NCBI GenBank assembly: GCA_037969585.1
Contig: JBBKXR010000173.1
Span: forward strand, 1-64,000
Reading direction: 5' to 3'
Source of the DNA: JBBKXR01 sp037969585
GTDB taxonomy: Bacteria; Verrucomicrobiota; Verrucomicrobiia; Verrucomicrobiales; DEV007
DNA length: 64,000 bases
The position numbers were made by a program, and so were the translations under genes. Shown in pieces: positions 51,746 to 60,414 of the stretch; the stretch's first letter is position 1, and each line of letters starts with the position of its first letter. The notes under the pieces were generated by a model. The model had not been told where the DNA came from, did no database searches, and was given only the letters and a program-made list of their open reading frames with translations.

Positions 51746-54081
51746 CTGCTGAGCAATTTCGAGAACTCGCTGATCACCTGCCCGAACCCAGTCTGCTGCT
51801 CGAAGGGGGTGGTAGGATTCTGGCCGCCAATCGTTCGTTCGACCGCCGCCACTCGACTTCAAATGGGAAGATGTTTTCCGACGTGGTGGCGAGTCCGTCG
51901 CGATACGCCGAGGCTTACCTGAAAAAGTGTCGACGCAGCGGCAGCTTGGTTCTGGGCGCCGTCGAATTGCGGGACCTCGATGGTGCGGTCGTCTCGTATC
52001 GCTGCGAGGGCGCGCTACTCACTCGCGGAAGCGACGCGGCGCCGGCGCAGATCTTTGTCAGGCTGCTACTAAAGGCCGAGGCAGTGAAGCAATTGGATGC
52101 CCTGAATCGCCGGATAAAAGATCTGGGAGCGGAGATTCAGCGGCGCTCCCACGCGGAGCGGACTCTGAGCGAGCGGGAGGAGTGGCTGCGCGTCACTCTG
52201 GCCAGTATCGCCGAAGGCGTGATCGTTACCGATACCAAATGTGCGATTCGGTCGATGAATGCGATGGCCGTTGCGCTGACGGGCTGGGGCGAAGCTGAGG
52301 CGATCGGTAGACCTCTGGAGGATATCTTCCGTGTCGTCGATGCTGCCTCAGGAGCAAAGGTGGAAAACCCGGCCAGCCAGGCGCTGCGCCGCGAACAACC
52401 TCACCAGTCGTTCGATGAACTGATGCTGCTCAATCGGGATGGCGGGGAGAATCCGCGCATCATCAATCAAAGCTCTGCACCGATTCGGGATCACCGCAGC
52501 GAGATCATCGGCGCTACCCTGATCTTTCGAGACATCAGTGAACGGCGCGTCGCCGAACGACGTATCGCCGATCTGGATCAGCACTTAAGATTCGTGCTCG
52601 ACGCCACGGGTGTCGGGCGGTCGTTGCACAAGCTTCCCCTCGACCAGCTTGACTGGGACAACCGAACTCGGGAGCTTTTTTTTGCCGCCCCGGACAGCGA
52701 TCCCACAAAGGAGCTGTATTATTCGCGGCTGCATCCCGACGATCGCGAAGCCACGCGAACCGCGCTCAGCGATTCGATAAAGACACGCACAGTGTATGAC
52801 ATCGAGCATCGGGTCGTTGAACCCGGTTCGGGGGTGGTTCGCTGGCTGAGGTCCACTGGGATCCCCAGTTATGATGCCGACGGCGAGGCTGTGCGCTCCG
52901 ACGGGATCGTTTTCGACATCACAGCGCAGAAGGAAACTGAATCGGAACTGCGCTCGATCGCCGCGGAACTGTCCGAGACGAACCGCAGGAAAAATGAATT
53001 CCTGGCGATGTTGGCTCATGAATTGCGCAATCCGCTCGCGCCCCTACGCACCGGCCTGGAGATACTGAAGATGGCGGAGGGTAAGGACCCCGCCGTGGGT
53101 GAGCGGACCCGCAACATGATGGAGCGCCAATTGCTACAGCTCATTGTCCTGATCGACGACCTGATGGATGTTTCGAGAATATCGAGGGGCAGGCTGAAGC
53201 TGAAATCGAAAGCGGTCGATCTGCGGGAAGTCATTAAGCTTGCCTGTGAGGAAGCTCTGCCGGTGATCGAAGCCGCCGGACACAATTTCGAAGCCAGCCT
53301 ACCCGACGAATCCATCTTTCTAAACGCCGATCCGAATCGTCTGGCACAGGTTTTCTCGAATCTGCTGAACAACGCAGCGAAATTTACGCCCGGGCCGGGC
53401 CATATCCGGCTCGCCGTCAGCGTCGGCGAGGGAGAGGTAATCATCTCTATCGGCGACAATGGTATTGGCATCGATCCGGACCAGCAGCAGCAGATCTTTG
53501 AAATGTTCGCTCAGGTCGACCGCAAGACACAGAGTGGCTATGCCGGGCTCGGGATCGGACTGACGCTGGTCAAATCGTTCACGGAAATGCACGGCGGAAG
53601 CATTAGCGTGGTAAGCGATGGCGAAGACAAAGGCAGCGAGTTTACGGTTCGCCTGCCTCTCGAAAAATGCACGATCACTCCATCCGCTGGAGACGACCGG
53701 ATCGGCGGGAATGAGCAGGAATTTCGCACCAGGCGCGTGCTGGTGGTCGATGACAATCCGGTAGCCGCTGAATCGTTGGAAACGATGATCACCATGATCG
53801 GCCACGAGGTTCGCCGCGCCGCAGACGGCCGGCAAGCCGTCGAGGTGGCCAGGGAGTGGGCGCCAGACGTGATCCTGATGGATTTAGGCATGCCGGTCAT
53901 GAGTGGCTTCGAAGCGGCGCGAATCATCCGGTCGAAATGTGGCGATCGCGCTCCTCTCCTTGTCGCGGTATCGGGCTGGGGCACGGACAAGGATCGCACG
54001 CGCTCAGCCGAATCCGGCTTTGATCACCATTTAGTGAAGCCCGCCAGTCCCTCGGTGTTGCGCAAACTGCTGAGTGAGTGA
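51742..54081 (+). CDS. Hybrid histidine kinase (PAS-PAS-HisKA-HATPase-REC)
   Basis: A 779-residue kinase starting at GTG 51742, overlapping the MetOD1 gene stop by four bases. No transmembrane segment is visible, so it is cytosolic. Order: a short N-terminal PAS-like part (about 1-110), a coiled linker, PAS (about 150-275; SIAEGVIVTDTKCAIRSMNA), a second PAS-type domain (about 280-405), HisKA with the phosphorylated His426 in MLAHELRNPLAPL, HATPase with N box (LLNNAAKFTP) and G boxes (IGDNGIGI, YAGLGIGLTL), and a REC domain with Asp714 (ILMDLGMPVMSG) and KPASP. The final REC resembles the neighbouring single-domain response regulator. Signal unknown; MetOD1 is the likely partner. Confidence 0.93.
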   Translation: MTAEQFRELADHLPEPSLLLEGGGRILAANRSFDRRHSTSNGKMFSDVVASPSRYAEAYLKKCRRSGSLVLGAVELRDLDGAVVSYRCEGALLTRGSDAAPAQIFVRLLLKAEAVKQLDALNRRIKDLGAEIQRRSHAERTLSEREEWLRVTLASIAEGVIVTDTKCAIRSMNAMAVALTGWGEAEAIGRPLEDIFRVVDAASGAKVENPASQALRREQPHQSFDELMLLNRDGGENPRIINQSSAPIRDHRSEIIGATLIFRDISERRVAERRIADLDQHLRFVLDATGVGRSLHKLPLDQLDWDNRTRELFFAAPDSDPTKELYYSRLHPDDREATRTALSDSIKTRTVYDIEHRVVEPGSGVVRWLRSTGIPSYDADGEAVRSDGIVFDITAQKETESELRSIAAELSETNRRKNEFLAMLAHELRNPLAPLRTGLEILKMAEGKDPAVGERTRNMMERQLLQLIVLIDDLMDVSRISRGRLKLKSKAVDLREVIKLACEEALPVIEAAGHNFEASLPDESIFLNADPNRLAQVFSNLLNNAAKFTPGPGHIRLAVSVGEGEVIISIGDNGIGIDPDQQQQIFEMFAQVDRKTQSGYAGLGIGLTLVKSFTEMHGGSISVVSDGEDKGSEFTVRLPLEKCTITPSAGDDRIGGNEQEFRTRRVLVVDDNPVAAESLETMITMIGHEVRRAADGRQAVEVAREWAPDVILMDLGMPVMSGFEAARIIRSKCGDRAPLLVAVSGWGTDKDRTRSAESGFDHHLVKPASPSVLRKLLSE

Positions 54082-54184
54082 CTGACGTCGATCAGCCGGC
54101 ATCCAGCAGGCGCAGGCCTTGTCGTCGTTTGACATTTACAACCTGTCAGCCGTTTCCTTCCCCGATAATTCCTGACGGGGGAGG

Positions 54185-54895
54185 TTATGTCGATGACACT
54201 CGATCGCCGCGACGTCCGGGGCGGTGGAAAACGATCAAGGCCGCGAGAAGGCCCGCCGTACCCAATAGGCCAAGGGAATCCGGCTCGGGAACGTTGGTGA
54301 TCGTGACCGACCAAGAGGTCAGGGCCAAAGGAGTGTTGCCTGCGGCTTTATCGTTGTCGTCGTAGATCGTCAGTTTCCAGTTACGAGCGCCGTCGGAACC
54401 GTAAAACTTGCTGAGATCGCCTTTGGGTCGAAATGTGCCGCTTTGAATCTGATCCTTGTCGTCGTTCACCTTTTTGGCAGCGTCTTGGTCGAAAGTGACC
54501 GTTCCTACGAAGAAAGCCCCTGCGGCGCCCTCTTTAAAGTCACCGTCTTTGATGAGCTTTATTTCCTCAACGTGAGTGTGATCGCCGTGGTCGCGCAGCC
54601 CGGTCAGGGTAAAGGCAACCTCGTCGAATCCCGGTTTAAAGAGTGGACCGAGGGAGAGTTTGGCAAAGGTGATGGACACAGTGATCTTACCGATGATGGA
54701 ACTTTTGCCGCCGAAATCGGCAGCCGAGAAACTCACAGTCTGATCCACCGAGCTGTTGTCGACTACTGCCCCGGTATTGTTGGTTTTGGTCACCGTGACC
54801 GACGCGACAGAATCTACTGCGACGAATGCCAACAGGAAAACGATAAAGGGCATCAGGCAGCGCCCGGAGAGGGCGACTGTAGTAGAGAAAGGCAT
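54185..54895 (-). CDS. PEP-CTERM sorting-domain exported protein
   Basis: A 236-residue protein; ATG at 54895 is used, with ATG 54853 as alternative, and both place a hydrophobic signal (CLMPFIVFLLAFVAVDSVAS) at the N-terminus. The C-terminus carries the exosortase signal: VPEP at 202-205, a hydrophobic helix (LGLLGTAGLLAALIVF) and a basic tail (HRPGRRGDR). The body is Asp/Lys-rich and beta-like, with KLTIYDDNDKAAGNTPLALTSW before the signal, resembling proprotein-convertase P-domain-like or similar small adhesins. Export with sorting to the cell surface is expected, often with exopolysaccharide production. No exosortase gene is in the window. Confidence 0.85.
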   Translation of the reverse strand: MPFSTTVALSGRCLMPFIVFLLAFVAVDSVASVTVTKTNNTGAVVDNSSVDQTVSFSAADFGGKSSIIGKITVSITFAKLSLGPLFKPGFDEVAFTLTGLRDHGDHTHVEEIKLIKDGDFKEGAAGAFFVGTVTFDQDAAKKVNDDKDQIQSGTFRPKGDLSKFYGSDGARNWKLTIYDDNDKAAGNTPLALTSWSVTITNVPEPDSLGLLGTAGLLAALIVFHRPGRRGDRVSST

Positions 54896-54964
54896 TCTAA
54901 AAAATAGAGTAAAACACGATAAATATAACCAAGTCTTAAGGAAATACAAGTCATTCAATATCAA

Positions 54965-55368
54965 GGCATTGAATCAGGGGTGTCGATTAACCGGAAATTT
55001 TCCGTTCAGCTCCGCAATGAAGTGGCAGGCAAGCGAATGATTCGGTGAACGCCTTTTCCTCCATTTCCGTAGGGGATAGTCGACCTATTTCAAATATCGA
55101 TGCCCATCCATTTTTTCAAAATCTCATCGAGAGTTAAATTTCCCGTGGCCTCGAATCTCCTTACCGGATTGCTGACATCGCTCCTGTCGCTGGAGTGGCA
55201 TTGGTCCCGTTCTGGACACTGGCGGTCATTTATTTCCATGGTGCCAGCCACGTCACCAACTCGGTGCTGCGGACTTCCGCCGAACCGATGCGTCACGGCT
55301 TTTTTGGCTGCAGCTATTAGGGAATCATCGATACGTAGAAGCCGACCTGTGGCCGAAGGCGGCCGCGC
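54965..55368. other. 404-bp gap without a supported gene
   Basis: The left part (54900-54960) is AT-rich and probably holds the promoter of the PEP-CTERM gene. Two short open frames overlap on opposite strands in the remainder (55090-55296 minus and 55100 onward plus), but neither shows coding character or a recognisable motif. Nothing further is identified. Confidence 0.3.
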
Positions 55369-55608
55369 TCAGAATGGGGTGCCGAGACCAAATGCACGGG
55401 CGATACACCAGCCGCGAATGCTTTCGAATAGCGCCAGCAACCCGCAGGCAAGAAGGCCTATCGACCAGAAAACACTATCTATTCCCCACCAGAGGTAGGC
55501 GGCGGCAGCCAGGCACAAAACTCCGATCAGGGCTCGCAGTAGCCTGCCACGTCGATCGATATTGCAGCTCCAAAAGCCATCGTCCGCATTTTGGGGTTCG
55601 TTTATCAT
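55369..55608 (-). CDS. DUF2892-type small membrane protein
   Basis: A 79-residue protein with two membrane segments (LLRALIGVLCLAAAAYLWWG and VFWSIGLLACGLLALFESI). The N-terminal CNIDRRGRLLRALIG motif agrees with the DUF2892 (YgaP membrane domain-like) family, in which an R-x-L-R region precedes two helices. The last residues (CIARAFGLGTPF) are also typical. Length is normal for the family. Function unknown. Confidence 0.7.
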   Translation of the reverse strand: MINEPQNADDGFWSCNIDRRGRLLRALIGVLCLAAAAYLWWGIDSVFWSIGLLACGLLALFESIRGWCIARAFGLGTPF

Positions 55609-55785
55609 GGCTGGCTGGATTACGAATTGATGCTGCTTTGACAGCAGACAGGTCCCCGCTGGATCAGGTTGCTAAGTTCGTTGAATGCAGCCGCCCAGTT
55701 TGAAATTTATGGGGCACGGTGTCAATAACGGGCGCTACGTCTTCTGCGGTGATCGAGGATCGAACAAAGAATCAGCCAATTAATT

Positions 55786-56886
55786 ATGAAACGATCCTCA
55801 CAGGGCGCCGAAGAAGTTCCAGAAACGGGACCTTTGCTCGCAACCGACAGGGCTTCAGGTGCCCTTGTCGGGGCATTCATTGGCGATGCTCTGGCGATGC
55901 CGGTGCACTGGTATTACGACCGTCTCGCGCTGCATCGAGACTATGGAGAGGTGCGCGATTTTGCTGCTCCACTTGGGCCGCACCCGGGCAGCATACTCTG
56001 GCGATCCCACTGGACGGCACCGTCTCCCGAGCTGGACATTCTCGGCGATCAGCGCCCGTTTTGGGGTCAGCGCGAAGTGCATTATCATCAGAATTTGAAG
56101 GCGGGCGAGAATACGCTGACCATGAAACTGGCGGCTCAAGCCTGGCAGATGATGACCGCGACTGGCGCCTACGACCCGACGATCTACTTGCAGCGCTACA
56201 TCGACATGATGTGCCAACCGGCGGGTCACCGGGATACCTATGTTGAAGAATGTCACCGCGAGTTTTTTACCAATCTTGGCCGGGGGCTGCCTGCCGATCG
56301 GTGTGCGGTGCGCGAGGAACACATCGGCGGCCTGGTGGCGATGCTTCCGGTCGCGATTTACTATGCGGCGAAAAGCGGGAGTTCGGATGCCGACGCCGAA
56401 TCCGACGCCGAATCCGATAACCTAGCGAGCAGCCTCGCTCTCAAGCATCTTTCGCTCACGCATGCCGGCGACAAGATGCGCCTCGCGGCGGAGGCCATCC
56501 TTTCGCTGCTGCTGCCGGTCATCCGCGGTGCCTCGTTACAAGAGAGCATCCGCGATGAAGTCGAGAGCCAGCGTAATCCACATTTCGGGTTTCCGTTTTT
56601 CAAGTGGTTGGACGAAGCCGATGAGCGCGTGATCGGTCGACATTTCTCTACTGCCTGCTACGTCGCGGAAGCGGTTCCAGCGGTGATCTATCTTGCGCTG
56701 AAATACGCTCGCCAACCGGAACAGGGCTTGATCGCGAATACCAACCTCGGTGGCGACAATGTTCATCGCGGCGCCGTCCTGGGGGCTCTCCTCGGTGCGG
56801 AGAACGGTGCTGGAGGCTGGCCGAATCGCTGGCTCGATGGGCTGACCAGTCCGCCAGACCTGCAGGCACTTAGCAGCTCCGGATGA
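55786..56886 (+). CDS. ADP-ribosylglycohydrolase-family protein (divergent)
   Basis: A 366-residue cytosolic protein of the ADP-ribosylglycohydrolase (ARH/DraG) superfamily. The N-terminal loop ALVGAFIGDALAMPVHW carries the Gly-Asp of the first metal-binding loop, and the C-terminal loop NTNLGGDNVHRGAVLGALLGA corresponds to the second. In most members that loop reads GGDTDT and supplies Asp/Thr ligands to two magnesium ions; here it reads GGDNVH, so the second half of the site is altered. It may hydrolyse something other than ADP-ribosyl groups. It is convergent with the SOUL gene (46 bp between stops). A repeated acidic segment (DADAESDAESD) in the middle is unusual. Confidence 0.82.
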   Translation: MKRSSQGAEEVPETGPLLATDRASGALVGAFIGDALAMPVHWYYDRLALHRDYGEVRDFAAPLGPHPGSILWRSHWTAPSPELDILGDQRPFWGQREVHYHQNLKAGENTLTMKLAAQAWQMMTATGAYDPTIYLQRYIDMMCQPAGHRDTYVEECHREFFTNLGRGLPADRCAVREEHIGGLVAMLPVAIYYAAKSGSSDADAESDAESDNLASSLALKHLSLTHAGDKMRLAAEAILSLLLPVIRGASLQESIRDEVESQRNPHFGFPFFKWLDEADERVIGRHFSTACYVAEAVPAVIYLALKYARQPEQGLIANTNLGGDNVHRGAVLGALLGAENGAGGWPNRWLDGLTSPPDLQALSSSG

Positions 56887-56932
56887 CAATGCCGGAGAAG
56901 GCGAGCCGGGGTGCGGTCGGTCCGCTTCGCGC

Positions 56933-57562
56933 TCAGTGTTCGACGCGGATTAGCACCTCGTTGCGACGAAGAAATTCGGGCGTCCACGGCGGATCGTAAA
57001 AGGCCAGCATGGCAGAGCCTTTAGCGATCCAGCCATTGCTTTTGATCCAGTCTTCTAGATCGGACGTCGCTTGCGCGATGGCTTCGTCATCACGAAAGCC
57101 GTGAAACCTGATCACCGCGAAATCGCCCGCGCTGACTTGTCGCAACAGTACCGACTCGCCCGTTGGGGTGGGGGCACCGGCGTCGGCGACATTCTTGGGC
57201 AGCACGAAGTTCATTGTCGCCAAATCTCCTCCCTCCGATCGGTCGATCAGCACCGGCGTGGTCATCGCGACCTTTTGGGCGTCCGCATTTTTTCCGGTGA
57301 TGTATCCAAAAAGGCGACCGAAACCACCGTTCATGCCGGACCGGAGTTGCGCATCGCCCATCGTGGTGGCCACCGTCGCCATCGCAGGGTAACGACGTAG
57401 CTCAACATCTCCCTCGCGCTGCTGGACCGCGTAGTTCGGTGATTCGTAGCCAAGCCGAGACGTGGCCAGCGCGGCGTAAGCCAGGGCCAGCACCAGAATT
57501 CCACCAATAATCATTAACCACTTGCGCCGTTTTCCGGATTTTTCAGGTTTGTCCGTTTTCAT
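56933..57562 (-). CDS. SOUL-family heme-binding-type protein
   Basis: A 209-residue protein starting at ATG 57562 (another lies six codons upstream). One N-terminal membrane anchor (KWLMIIGGILVLALAYAALA) precedes a SOUL domain. Family features are YAVQQREGDVELRRYPAMAT at the N-terminus, GGFGRLFGYITGKNADAQKVAMTTPVL and the late DFAVIRFHGFRDDEAIA and YDPPWTPEFLRRNEVLI segments. This VAMTTPV/PPWTPxFLRRNEV pattern is very consistent in bacterial SOUL proteins. Heme binding is demonstrated for some eukaryotic members only. Convergent with the ADP-ribosylglycohydrolase gene. Confidence 0.92.
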   Translation of the reverse strand: MKTDKPEKSGKRRKWLMIIGGILVLALAYAALATSRLGYESPNYAVQQREGDVELRRYPAMATVATTMGDAQLRSGMNGGFGRLFGYITGKNADAQKVAMTTPVLIDRSEGGDLATMNFVLPKNVADAGAPTPTGESVLLRQVSAGDFAVIRFHGFRDDEAIAQATSDLEDWIKSNGWIAKGSAMLAFYDPPWTPEFLRRNEVLIRVEH

Positions 57563-57753
57563 CGAGGTTGCGCTTTGCACGAGATTGATACGTGCGTGAT
57601 GGCCAACTGGAGCCGCCTGGTTGCTTCGAGATTCGGATTTACGATTTCCCTCATCAATAGCAACGTTGCACGGGCACGAGAAAAATATGGGTCAGGCTGA
57701 CCGGAATGGCACTGCGTTCAGCGCCTTTATCGATAACGTAGAGACAGCAGGCA

Positions 57754-57919
57754 GTTGTAGGGCGAGCGCTCCGCTCGTCACTCGAAGCGTGCAGCGATTA
57801 CGGCCACTGTTCGTCCTCTCGAAGCCCGCTCCGCCAACGCACCGAGGCAGGCAAACGAGCGAGGCGGGTCAGGTCATCCGCAGGATTGAGCGAAGCGTCA
57901 AAATCGCCCGCCCTACAAC
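57754..57919. repeat. About 165-bp extragenic inverted repeat
   Basis: The arms gttgtagggcgagcg (57754-57768) and cgcccgccctacaac (57905-57919) match with one mismatch and enclose about 136 bp with smaller internal repeats (agcgctccgctcgtcactcg, then ctcgaagcccgctcc). The element lies in the 710-bp gap between the SOUL and M60-like genes; the rest of that gap (57920-58273) holds no gene I can support. Confidence 0.65.
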
Positions 57920-58273
57920 CACAGCTCACCTCGGTGGGGATGCCGCTTTGTGCTGTTCATGGCAGGTACCCCCAGCGGTAAATCGTCCTTTCCATCGAAG
58001 ATGAGGCATAACGCAGTGCCATTCCAGCCTGATCCCATTGCCATCTCCGTTGGACGGTTGGGGCTTAGGGTAATGAGCTAGAGAAAAATTGTCGTCACCA
58101 CGAGTCTGGTCGCCGAGTCTCTGATCCGGCAAGACTTCGGCGTTGGGGCGGACGTAGGGATGGGCTCGTTGACTGATAAGATGAGTGGCGTCCTCTCCAA
58201 AGGGTGGGGGCGGACTTTACTAAAATTAGATTCCTATTCCCCGATCTTGATCTCAGCAGTAGGGTCGTCATGA

Positions 58274-60259
58274 ATGATCAAACAACGTCTATCTTTTATC
58301 CTGAGTGTCATGGTGCTCCAGTTGGGTGCACTTACGTGCGCGTTCAGTGAAGTTAAGGAACTTTCGGCAACACTGGAGACCCTTTATTTTCATCTCGACG
58401 GCTCTGGCGAGCTGGATGAGTCGGAGCTGAGGGAACAGGCCACCCGGATTCAGGAAAACCTGTCTTTCATCGGGGATAGCGAAGCCGCCGTGCTCGCGGC
58501 TCTGGAGCTGGTCGCTTTGTATGATAAAAAGGAGGGGGCCTGGTTCTTGAATGAACGCACTCGTGGCGGCGTTGCACGGGCGTCGTTGACGGATCTGGGG
58601 CTGGATCATGCGCTATTTCTGATTCAGCAGGGCTTGATCGATTTTGCCTACACGCCGGAAAATGTGGAGTCGCTGTGGCAGGTGCTGGACGAGAAGAGAT
58701 TTGCGACCTCCGAGTATTTTCCCGGTACGGTGTCGCCTCCCGAGAATCGCTCGACGAGCCACAAGAGGAAGATTAATGCCTCTCAGCCGGCATCGTGGGG
58801 TTACCCGGTAGCGGGAAATGAAGAGCCGGCACGACGCCCTACGGGTTGCTACCTCGCACCGGGCAGCGTGAGCGCAGTGAGGGTGCCGCCAGAATTGGTT
58901 GGCAAAGGCTACGCCATCCGGGTCGGCGCGCACTCATGGGACTTGGCGAAAAAACCCAAAATCCTTCGACTGGATCGGGTTTCCCTGGTCTACCCGATTA
59001 CCCAACAGCAGACCTTTATCGCCAATCCTCTCGGGGGAGGAATCTATATCGAAGTGCCCTACCAAGCCGACGCGGGAATTGTCGAAATCGAAATTTTCAA
59101 TGCACTGCGGTCACCGATGTTTTCCGCACGCAGCTTTGATCCGACCTCACTGTCGGATTGGAAAAAGACCGAACGCAAGCACCCGGGGCCGTGGGCAGAT
59201 TTCGAGTCGGACAAATTTATGATGCAGGTTCCGACCGACTGGATCAGCAAGCTTGACGATCCGGTGACCCTGATGGCCGATTGGGATAAGGCAATGGATG
59301 GTGTCTCAGAACTCCTCGGTCTGCCGCTGGTTCGGCCGAAGTCGATTCTCTACATCCAAACCGATGTAACGATGCGTGGATCGGCGAATTTTCCGGGGTA
59401 TCCACAGTCGAATTATGCCTACGATCCACTCAAAGGCGAGGGTGGAAAAGCCTCTCACTGGATGGTGAGGGGACCCCAGTATTCCGATTGGACGGTCTTC
59501 CATGAGGTCGGTCATGCGCAGTCATTGACGAAGTTTAAGGGGGAAGTCGAGGCGGTGGTCAATCTCCCCTACGTGGCGGTGATGAATCGAAAGTTCGACA
59601 CGGATCTCGATCTTGCTTTTGGGAACGCGATCTCTCAAATGGAGGCGGTATCTCTCGATCAGGCCGCGACGATGTGGATGGTCACCGAGAATTTTCGAAA
59701 CGGGAATCCGATGAATATTTCCAATCGCCCGGGAGACGAAGTGAAGTATCAACATCGCGGATTCGGGAAATACGTCGAAATTGCCAGCCTGTTTGGATGG
59801 GACGCATTGAGCCGGTTTTGGCACTCGGTGAGTGAAGACTATGAGAAGGGGATCATCTATCCCAAGAATGACGATCCCATCGACAGTCGCATTTTGCGGA
59901 TGTCGCGAGCGGCTGATGTCGATTTGACGCCTTTAATTCATTTCTGGGGCGTGCAGCCAGATGATTCAGACCAGCTCGCGAAAGACATTCGGCGCGAGGG
60001 ATTGAATCCTTCCCGCAAAATTTACGATCGCCTTGTCTATTACCAGTCGATCATTCCGATGAGCAGCGGCGCTTTTAAGAAGCATACCGAAACGATCTAT
60101 CCCAAGGGCCCCAATCGAATGGCCAATCCCGCCTACGGAGAAGGGTGGTATGCCATCTGGGTGAAGCAGTATGACGACTCTCACGGGGCTGCGGCTCGTG
60201 ACTCGTTGCAAGAGATCATCGATCACTACTTTCCAAGCGGAGCTCCCGCCGTGTATTGA
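58274..60259 (+). CDS. Secreted M60-like metallopeptidase with EF-hand-like loop
   Basis: A 661-residue protein with a signal peptide (MIKQRLSFILSVMVLQLGAL). Near the N-terminus, DGSGELDESEL (42-52) resembles an EF-hand calcium loop. A beta-rich part follows (TGCYLAPGSVSAVRVPPEL; GGGIYIEVPYQADAG), then a zinc-peptidase domain with H410-E411-V-G-H414 and a downstream GEVE glutamate, as in the M60/enhancin-like family. These enzymes cut mucin-type glycoproteins in animals; here the target may be glycosylated protein or algal material. The gene lies downstream of a repeat and is convergent with the large glycosidase-like gene at 60415-63102. Confidence 0.85.
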   Translation: MIKQRLSFILSVMVLQLGALTCAFSEVKELSATLETLYFHLDGSGELDESELREQATRIQENLSFIGDSEAAVLAALELVALYDKKEGAWFLNERTRGGVARASLTDLGLDHALFLIQQGLIDFAYTPENVESLWQVLDEKRFATSEYFPGTVSPPENRSTSHKRKINASQPASWGYPVAGNEEPARRPTGCYLAPGSVSAVRVPPELVGKGYAIRVGAHSWDLAKKPKILRLDRVSLVYPITQQQTFIANPLGGGIYIEVPYQADAGIVEIEIFNALRSPMFSARSFDPTSLSDWKKTERKHPGPWADFESDKFMMQVPTDWISKLDDPVTLMADWDKAMDGVSELLGLPLVRPKSILYIQTDVTMRGSANFPGYPQSNYAYDPLKGEGGKASHWMVRGPQYSDWTVFHEVGHAQSLTKFKGEVEAVVNLPYVAVMNRKFDTDLDLAFGNAISQMEAVSLDQAATMWMVTENFRNGNPMNISNRPGDEVKYQHRGFGKYVEIASLFGWDALSRFWHSVSEDYEKGIIYPKNDDPIDSRILRMSRAADVDLTPLIHFWGVQPDDSDQLAKDIRREGLNPSRKIYDRLVYYQSIIPMSSGAFKKHTETIYPKGPNRMANPAYGEGWYAIWVKQYDDSHGAAARDSLQEIIDHYFPSGAPAVY

Positions 60260-60414
60260 AGCATAGGCAACGAACTAACCTGAAACATGGGTAACTGGTG
60301 AAATGGGGGCTACCTCTTGGAAAACCGCGTTTTTCAAGTGTAAGTCTTCCCGGACCCAATTGCCCCGAAGCGGGTCAGCGAACTCTTCAGCACCGATTTG
60401 AGAAAGTCGGCGTT

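Noticed and set aside
55090..55296. A 68-codon minus-strand gene
   Set aside because: No signal, no motif, and an overlapping plus-strand frame of equal quality; coding character is lacking.
57926..58132. A 68-codon minus-strand gene
   Set aside because: Compositionally odd, no recognised motif, and located in a repeat-bearing gap.
60260..60414. Fragment of a transposase or IS end between the M60-like and glycosidase-like genes
   Set aside because: The minus strand reads ISPVTHVSG before a stop, which weakly suggests an IS end, but the match is too short and no inverted terminal repeat was found.
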